Virus record (IMG/VR): IMGVR_UViG_3300013118_000263
Coordinates: 1-24,069 of that record
Reading direction: 5' to 3' (one strand)
Length of the DNA stretch: 24,069 bases
Source of the DNA: a virus
Position numbers and translations under genes: made by a program. Under the pieces are notes generated by a model. That model did no database searches. It was not told where the DNA came from and worked only from the letters and a program-made list of their open reading frames with translations. This document shows, in pieces, positions 19,728 through 24,069 of the stretch (its first letter is position 1; the number at the start of each line of letters is the position of its first letter).

Positions 19728-19743
19728 CAGTTTTAGCGATAAA
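19726..19743 (+). promoter_or_regulatory. Leaderless promoter element for tail-tube unit
   Basis: AACAGTTTTAGCGATAAA overlaps the end of the upstream gene. TTTTAG (19731) is exactly 28 nt before ATG 19759. AGGAGATGA (19744-19752), 6 nt before the same ATG, would be lost from a leaderless transcript but would serve read-through RNA. Confidence 0.7.
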
Positions 19744-19758
19744 AGGAGATGAATAAAC

Positions 19759-20184
19759 ATGGCTGACTTTGGAGCAGATACCACTTTAATCAACGCTGAT
19801 CAAGTGCTTCTAAAGGTAGCCAGTGACACTTATCTCCAACTACAAAATATCAATACTCATTTTGGTCGTCCGGAATTTAGAGAGCCTACAACCAATGGAG
19901 GCATAAAATATTACTATGGAGCCGGTGAAAATCACTTCACGGCAGAACTCTTAGCAACAAAGGCAGAAGTTGACTCTTTGAATACCTTAACAAAAAGAAC
20001 CTCCGGGAATATGACAGAAACTGCTTATACTCTATTATGTACGGATAAGGCAGGAGATACGGCAAGTGTAGCCATGACGGCAGTTTTAAGAGATTTTGAT
20101 ATGTCCGGATCAGCAGAAGGAGCATTCAAGTTTGATTGCTTCTTTAGAATAACATCTGACTCATTAACTGTAACCTTAGCATGA
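19759..20184 (+). CDS. Major tail-tube protein candidate (141 aa)
   Basis: Small beta-rich protein with its own strong promoter and a good ribosome-binding site, as expected for an abundant tail protein. ADTTLINADQVLLKVASDTYLQLQNI, then GIKYYYGAGENHFTAELLATKAEVDSLNTL and a final set of strands (SVAMTAVLRDFDMSGSAEGAFKFDCFFRIT) fit the tube-protein pattern in which a ring-forming sandwich ends with a strand pair. It lies after connector and completion genes and before the tape-measure candidate. The stop overlaps the next ATG (ATGA). Confidence 0.68.
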   Translation: MADFGADTTLINADQVLLKVASDTYLQLQNINTHFGRPEFREPTTNGGIKYYYGAGENHFTAELLATKAEVDSLNTLTKRTSGNMTETAYTLLCTDKAGDTASVAMTAVLRDFDMSGSAEGAFKFDCFFRITSDSLTVTLA

Positions 20185-20660
20185 CAACTAAAGGTGAGAT
20201 TAAGGCTCTCAAACTAGGAAGTATGGAATTTAGATTACAAGAGTTTGTCCGTAAAAGAGCAGAACGGATAGCAAGAGAAACTATTGGATTTGAAATTGCT
20301 CAAATTGCTAGTAATATGGGAATGTCTAGCAGATATGTAGATTCAATAAAATATACAGTTGAAGGTATAGGTCATAATTTAAAATTAAAAATTGACTTAG
20401 ATTATTTTGGTCAAGACGGTGAGCCTTTAGGATTTTGGTTTGAGCATGGAACTAAAGATCATTGGATTGAACCTAAAGGAAATGACCCAAGTGTTCTTCA
20501 TTGGGTAGATGGAGGCAAACATTTCTTTTCTAAAGGTCACATGGTTAGTGGAATTAAACCTCACAAAATATTTGATGAAGGCAAAGACAGAGGTATGCCT
20601 GAATTTATTGGAAGATTAAAATCAGAAATTGAACAATATCAGCAGAGGTTATTCGCATAA
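20181..20660 (+). CDS. Neck/tail-completion protein, HK97 gp10-like (159 aa)
   Basis: N-terminal helices (FRLQEFVRKRAERIARETIGFEIAQIAS) are followed by FWFEHGTKDHWIEP and HWVDGGKHFFSKGHMVSGIKPHK, the EHGT and SKG...V.GIKP segments typical of HK97 gp10-like proteins, which help join tail to head. A C-terminal helix ends the protein. ATG 20181 overlaps the tube stop. Its place after rather than before the tail tube is unusual for this family. Confidence 0.75.
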   Translation: MTTKGEIKALKLGSMEFRLQEFVRKRAERIARETIGFEIAQIASNMGMSSRYVDSIKYTVEGIGHNLKLKIDLDYFGQDGEPLGFWFEHGTKDHWIEPKGNDPSVLHWVDGGKHFFSKGHMVSGIKPHKIFDEGKDRGMPEFIGRLKSEIEQYQQRLFA

Positions 20661-21325
20661 TGGCAGGAGATGAAAAATACAAAGTAGGTATTGAGATTGA
20701 TCTTAATGTCGCATTTGAAGATCCAACTCAAGCCGATAAGGTTCAACAGAATCTAAAAGAAGGAACCGGAGGAGAAGCAAGTGAGGAACAACAAGATCTA
20801 AATGATTATGTTCAAGCCTTAAAGGAATCTAACGTTGATGATGTTAAGAATTTTTCAGAAACTCAATTTGGTAATGTAAAGAAAGTAGCAACTGATCCAT
20901 TCCAATTCTTATTCGGAGCATTATTGAGAAAATTCTCAAAACTTGCTAGAGCCGGTGTTTATGTTGGAATTGCTTTACTTATCGCTGAAATTGTAAAATT
21001 CTTTATTGAGGAGGCTATGAAGCCGGGCAGATTCTTAGACAGAAGATTTAGACGAAAAGCCCAAGATGAGATATTCTTATTCAATGAGAGAAAAGAACAA
21101 CAGGAATTAAGACAAGGCTTTAAGGAAGTTAGAATAACATCACTTCAAGGATTAAGAGGATTGGCTTCAAGAGGACAAGTATTTGGTAATTTATTTCCCG
21201 GAGGATTGGACGTCATACCGGGTGGATTCTATGACCAAAAAAGATCAAACCCTGAATCATCTGTTAACGTAAATGCCGAAGGTGGAAACATTAGAAAAGA
21301 CAGATCAACGAGGTATAGTAAATAA
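20660..21325 (+). CDS. Short membrane-spanning tape-measure candidate (221 aa)
   Basis: A charged, Gln/Glu/Asp-rich N-terminal region (1-75) is followed by one strong hydrophobic span (about 96-116, LARAGVYVGIALLIAEIVKFF), a basic Arg-rich helix (124-165) and a Gly/Asn-rich tail. Tail tape-measure proteins are mainly helical with membrane-active spans and follow the tube gene, as here. If so, the length would set a very short tail. Alternatively it is a membrane-channel protein released at entry and the true tape measure lies beyond the window. ATG overlaps the upstream stop. Confidence 0.45.
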   Translation: MAGDEKYKVGIEIDLNVAFEDPTQADKVQQNLKEGTGGEASEEQQDLNDYVQALKESNVDDVKNFSETQFGNVKKVATDPFQFLFGALLRKFSKLARAGVYVGIALLIAEIVKFFIEEAMKPGRFLDRRFRRKAQDEIFLFNERKEQQELRQGFKEVRITSLQGLRGLASRGQVFGNLFPGGLDVIPGGFYDQKRSNPESSVNVNAEGGNIRKDRSTRYSK

Positions 21326-21846
21326 TGGCAGGCGAAACAGCACATATTTGGCAAGTTCAAAGTGGCGCAGCAAACGGCACTAGAGCCACAGCAACAACCT
21401 CAAATGTAATTTCCTTTAACGCAAAACCTGTAACAACATCAGGAGGCTATATTTTCAAGAATGAATTTTCTATCAGAAATGCTGTTCCTGAAAATGAGAG
21501 TGTAGCAGATAACAATAATGAAGTTCAAGATATGGGACTTGACGGAATAGATATTCAGATTACAGGTATGTTTGATAATGCTGACGCAGATACAGATATT
21601 GCTAAACTAATTAGATTTATGAAAGAAGCCAAAACAACAACCGGATATACCAAAGGCAGATTTGGATTAGAAATAACAGAATTTCCGGGCTTTGATGTAG
21701 TCCCTAACGGCAACGCAAATTCTCTAGGAACCTCATACGGTTATCAGATAGCAAATGTTAGATTTATTCAGGAAGGTGAAACTTTTGGAGTTGTAGGTTT
21801 TGTTATGACTTTAAGATTAGCCGGAGATATTGACAATGCCATCTAA
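21325..21846 (+). CDS. Second tail structural protein, tube/distal-tail-like (173 aa)
   Basis: Beta-rich protein with SGGYIFKNEFSIRNAVPENESV, DGIDIQITGMFDNADADTDIAKLIRFMKEAKTT, then FGLEITEFPGFDVV and YGYQIANVRFIQEGETFGVVGFVMTLRLA. The phrase 'ITGMFDNADADTDIAKLIRFMKEA' and the closing strands are typical of tail proteins that ring the lower tube, including distal-tail type. Start overlaps the previous stop by one base (TAATG), and the end overlaps the hub gene by 11 nt. Exact position in the tail is not certain. Confidence 0.55.
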   Translation: MAGETAHIWQVQSGAANGTRATATTSNVISFNAKPVTTSGGYIFKNEFSIRNAVPENESVADNNNEVQDMGLDGIDIQITGMFDNADADTDIAKLIRFMKEAKTTTGYTKGRFGLEITEFPGFDVVPNGNANSLGTSYGYQIANVRFIQEGETFGVVGFVMTLRLAGDIDNAI

Positions 21847-24069
21847 TTTTACTGCTTTAACTGTAACTTGGTATGATGAATCAGATAACTATGTTACCAA
21901 TGCAACATTTCCGGCAGGAGCAATAAAATCAATTCCGGTTTTTACAGATACAGGATCAGGACAAGTCAATGAGGCTCAAATGGTCATTAATTGTAGAGAT
22001 GGGGAATATATCAGAACTGCTGACGCAGGAGGAATTTTGATTGATGATTACGATCGAATTGGAATCACAATTACAGATTTAGGAGGAAATACTTACACTA
22101 GATATTTTGAAGTGATTGATAGGATTCCAACAAAATCGAAGAACAAAGGCGTTCATCTGACTTTAATGATGTTAGGAATTGAATACCATACACAGCACGT
22201 TCATTATGTTAAACCTCATTGGTTTGAAAATGCCTTTAACGTGGCTAAAGATATTGGAGATTTATACAATGCTAATACTAGTTCAAAGACAGGAAATCAT
22301 CAACCCACATTATCAGTTCACGACACGGCTTACAATGGGACAACCCTAAAAGGAAATGACCTTCCAAATTGGACGGCTAATCATTATGAATACGGACTAA
22401 ACGAAGATTCTTGCTATAATAGGTGGTTAGATATTATTGATAAAATGGGAGCCACTGTAGCAGCAGGAGGCGCATTGGAATTTTATGAACTAGGATTTAA
22501 CACTCCAAGTGCTACAACAATGGAATTGAATCTAGTTACATCAGGCGCATATCCAACTACACCGGCAAGCAACGCAACTATCATAAAGAATACTGATTCA
22601 ATTAACGCAGGAGATAATGAAGGACAATTATCAATTCCTTCAGGGACTAATGTTTTGGCGTGGGGAGCGTCAAATGCCGGAACATTACCAATAGGACTAT
22701 CAAAATATAATTCTCAATTATTTACATTCAGATTTAGACCTCAGTGGGATTCAAGTTTAACTTATCCATCTGACGCTAAAATTCAAAGAGCCGGTGGTCA
22801 TTACAAATGCCTTATTGCTAACACCGGAACAGATCCCTTGACTTCATCTTCAACTTGGGAAAGAATTTACATGAAAGGAGAATTTGGAGATACAGTTCAA
22901 TATTCAGAATGGACGGACGGCTCATCTGTTTTCTTTGTTAATTCCGGTTGTAAAGCCTCAGCAGCAGTAAAAGGAACTGCTGACGCAGAAGGCGATGTAG
23001 TTTTCACAAATACTGCGACTCCAACGGCTTCATTCTTTGATCATAATATTATCATAGATGATGGTAAATTCTTTAGAACTTGGGTAAATGATAATGCTAC
23101 ATTAGATAGTACATTGGATTCATTAGCCTTGACCTTTGCTCCGGGTTTAACAAGATACACTTTCAATAGAGGTTTTAGAGTTTTAGTGACTTCTAGTAGT
23201 CCAACGGCAACTCCATTCACTCAAAATTCCGGCAAAGATCAATCCGGACGATCTTATGCTAATTCAATAGTTGAGTTCAATAATGGAGGTTTTACCGGCT
23301 CGAATGAATACAAGAATTGGGACGTGAAATATGCTATCAAGGACTTATCTGCTAATGTAGATGGCGCACAAGTAGCCTCCTTTAATGACGCTAAAGTATT
23401 CAGTTATGATCATGCTACAACTACTTGGACGGACATTTCCGGTTCAGATTTAGGAAATGATTGTTTCCACCCTTGGAATCAAATTGAAAATGTAGAAGGT
23501 GTTGATCCACGTCCTCACGAATTAGACAATATATTATATCCTGCTGTAACAAATGGAGCCAATACTTTTGATACCAATTTGAAATCTGCCGTTAAAATTA
23601 CTTACAATACAGGATCAGCAGCAATAGACCGACTAATTAACAAAGAATTGTATTATGCTCATTGGGTAGGTTTCAATTTAGCATTTCCTTATCCTTGGAG
23701 CATTGAGCAATCATTAGCCTCAACTCCAAAATCTAGTGAATCAGTAGGATCTGTTTATGGAGGTGGAACAGGACGTGAACCGGCAACCTTTGATACTGAT
23801 AATATGCACTTAACTCCGGACGGCTCAAGAGGATTCAATCATGGGGATCAATCAGAAGCATTAGGTCAATGTAGTTCACTATTCATGTATCTTAGAATGA
23901 AAAGAACAGCAGCAACCGGAAATACTTTGGACGGTGACGCAAACTTTAGATGTATTTTGACCGACACTTCTGATAATCAAGTCTATCAGGATTTTGTTCA
24001 AAGATTTTCAGATGGGGACGTATGGCAACCTCAAGACTTACAGTTATCAGGGTTCAATGCTTGGAGAGG
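21836..24069 (+). CDS. Large tail-hub/baseplate protein, 3' end outside window (at least 744 aa)
   Basis: The frame is open from ATG 21836 to the end of the window. The first 110 residues fit the opening domain of tail-hub (gp27-like/gp37-like siphovirus) proteins: IPVFTDTGSGQVNEAQMVIN, DDYDRIGITITDLGGNTYTRYFEVIDRI, then a turn to VHLTLMMLGIEYHTQHVHYV. Later parts are beta-rich and Ser/Asn/Thr-rich (GKFFRTWVNDNATLDSTLDSLALTF, FNNGGFTGSNEYKNWDVKYAI), as in large modular tail-tip proteins that carry receptor-binding or enzyme parts. It overlaps the previous gene by 11 nt. No catalytic motif is seen in the visible part; the missing end may hold one. Confidence 0.72.
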   Translation, partial: MPSNFTALTVTWYDESDNYVTNATFPAGAIKSIPVFTDTGSGQVNEAQMVINCRDGEYIRTADAGGILIDDYDRIGITITDLGGNTYTRYFEVIDRIPTKSKNKGVHLTLMMLGIEYHTQHVHYVKPHWFENAFNVAKDIGDLYNANTSSKTGNHQPTLSVHDTAYNGTTLKGNDLPNWTANHYEYGLNEDSCYNRWLDIIDKMGATVAAGGALEFYELGFNTPSATTMELNLVTSGAYPTTPASNATIIKNTDSINAGDNEGQLSIPSGTNVLAWGASNAGTLPIGLSKYNSQLFTFRFRPQWDSSLTYPSDAKIQRAGGHYKCLIANTGTDPLTSSSTWERIYMKGEFGDTVQYSEWTDGSSVFFVNSGCKASAAVKGTADAEGDVVFTNTATPTASFFDHNIIIDDGKFFRTWVNDNATLDSTLDSLALTFAPGLTRYTFNRGFRVLVTSSSPTATPFTQNSGKDQSGRSYANSIVEFNNGGFTGSNEYKNWDVKYAIKDLSANVDGAQVASFNDAKVFSYDHATTTWTDISGSDLGNDCFHPWNQIENVEGVDPRPHELDNILYPAVTNGANTFDTNLKSAVKITYNTGSAAIDRLINKELYYAHWVGFNLAFPYPWSIEQSLASTPKSSESVGSVYGGGTGREPATFDTDNMHLTPDGSRGFNHGDQSEALGQCSSLFMYLRMKRTAATGNTLDGDANFRCILTDTSDNQVYQDFVQRFSDGDVWQPQDLQLSGFNAWR

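Noticed and set aside
1-24069. tRNA, rRNA, CRISPR array, insertion sequence, integrase or attachment site
   Set aside because: No clover-leaf-like segment, spaced repeat array, transposase or tyrosine recombinase motif was recognised, so I cannot say from this window whether the element is integrated.

Overview
The window reads as the virion-structure region of a tailed, double-stranded DNA virus or provirus (Caudoviricetes type) of an archaeon. Every supported gene is on the + strand. The gene set is viral: large terminase, portal, MuF-like/prohead protease protein, scaffold candidate, decoration protein, HK97-type major capsid protein, connector, tail tube and tail hub. The archaeal reading rests on TATA-like boxes about 28 nt upstream of start codons (leaderless transcripts), T-tract terminators, many TTG starts, and numerous tiny zinc-finger proteins. 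The AT-rich, AGA/ATA-rich coding style and the secreted/zincin module suggest a marine ammonia-oxidising archaeon (Nitrososphaerota) as host. That host call is inference and was not checked against any database.

Layout. Positions 1-1588 hold the 3' part of the large terminase. Positions 1585-2897 hold a chain of very small overlapping genes, mostly Cys/His zinc-binding, plus one coiled-coil protein. Positions 2955-10833 are the head module: portal (2989), a 511-aa protein with an apparent C-terminal ADP-ribosyltransferase domain (4572), a MuF-tail/prohead-protease fusion (6104), two small ORFs, a scaffold candidate (7552), an unknown protein under its own promoter (8416), decoration protein (8971), major capsid protein (9456) and a zinc protein (10645). 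Positions 10878-13959 are a membrane/secretion module: a holin-like protein, three small genes including a ribbon-helix-helix regulator, a secreted 340-aa protein, a membrane-anchored protein with HExxHxxGxxH, two more small membrane proteins and a second HExxH protein. I infer that it handles exit through, or remodelling of, the archaeal envelope and S-layer. Positions 13960-18410 hold adsorption/fibre-like proteins with internal repeats. Positions 18403-24069 hold connector, tail completion, tail tube, gp10-like neck protein, a short membrane-spanning tape-measure candidate, a second tail protein and a large tail-hub protein cut by the window end.

Regulation. Four transcription units start 28-29 nt after a shared element (AACAsTTTTA), and two further starts lie 27 nt after a different AT-rich box. 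A second promoter class (TTATATAC plus tandem AGTAAACT repeats) precedes the unrelated-looking genes at 1987 and 8416, which also share the first bases of their coding sequence. By eye the window has no GGCC and only two AGCT sites, both inside the gene at 16085-16849, which suggests restriction-site avoidance and a recent acquisition of that gene.
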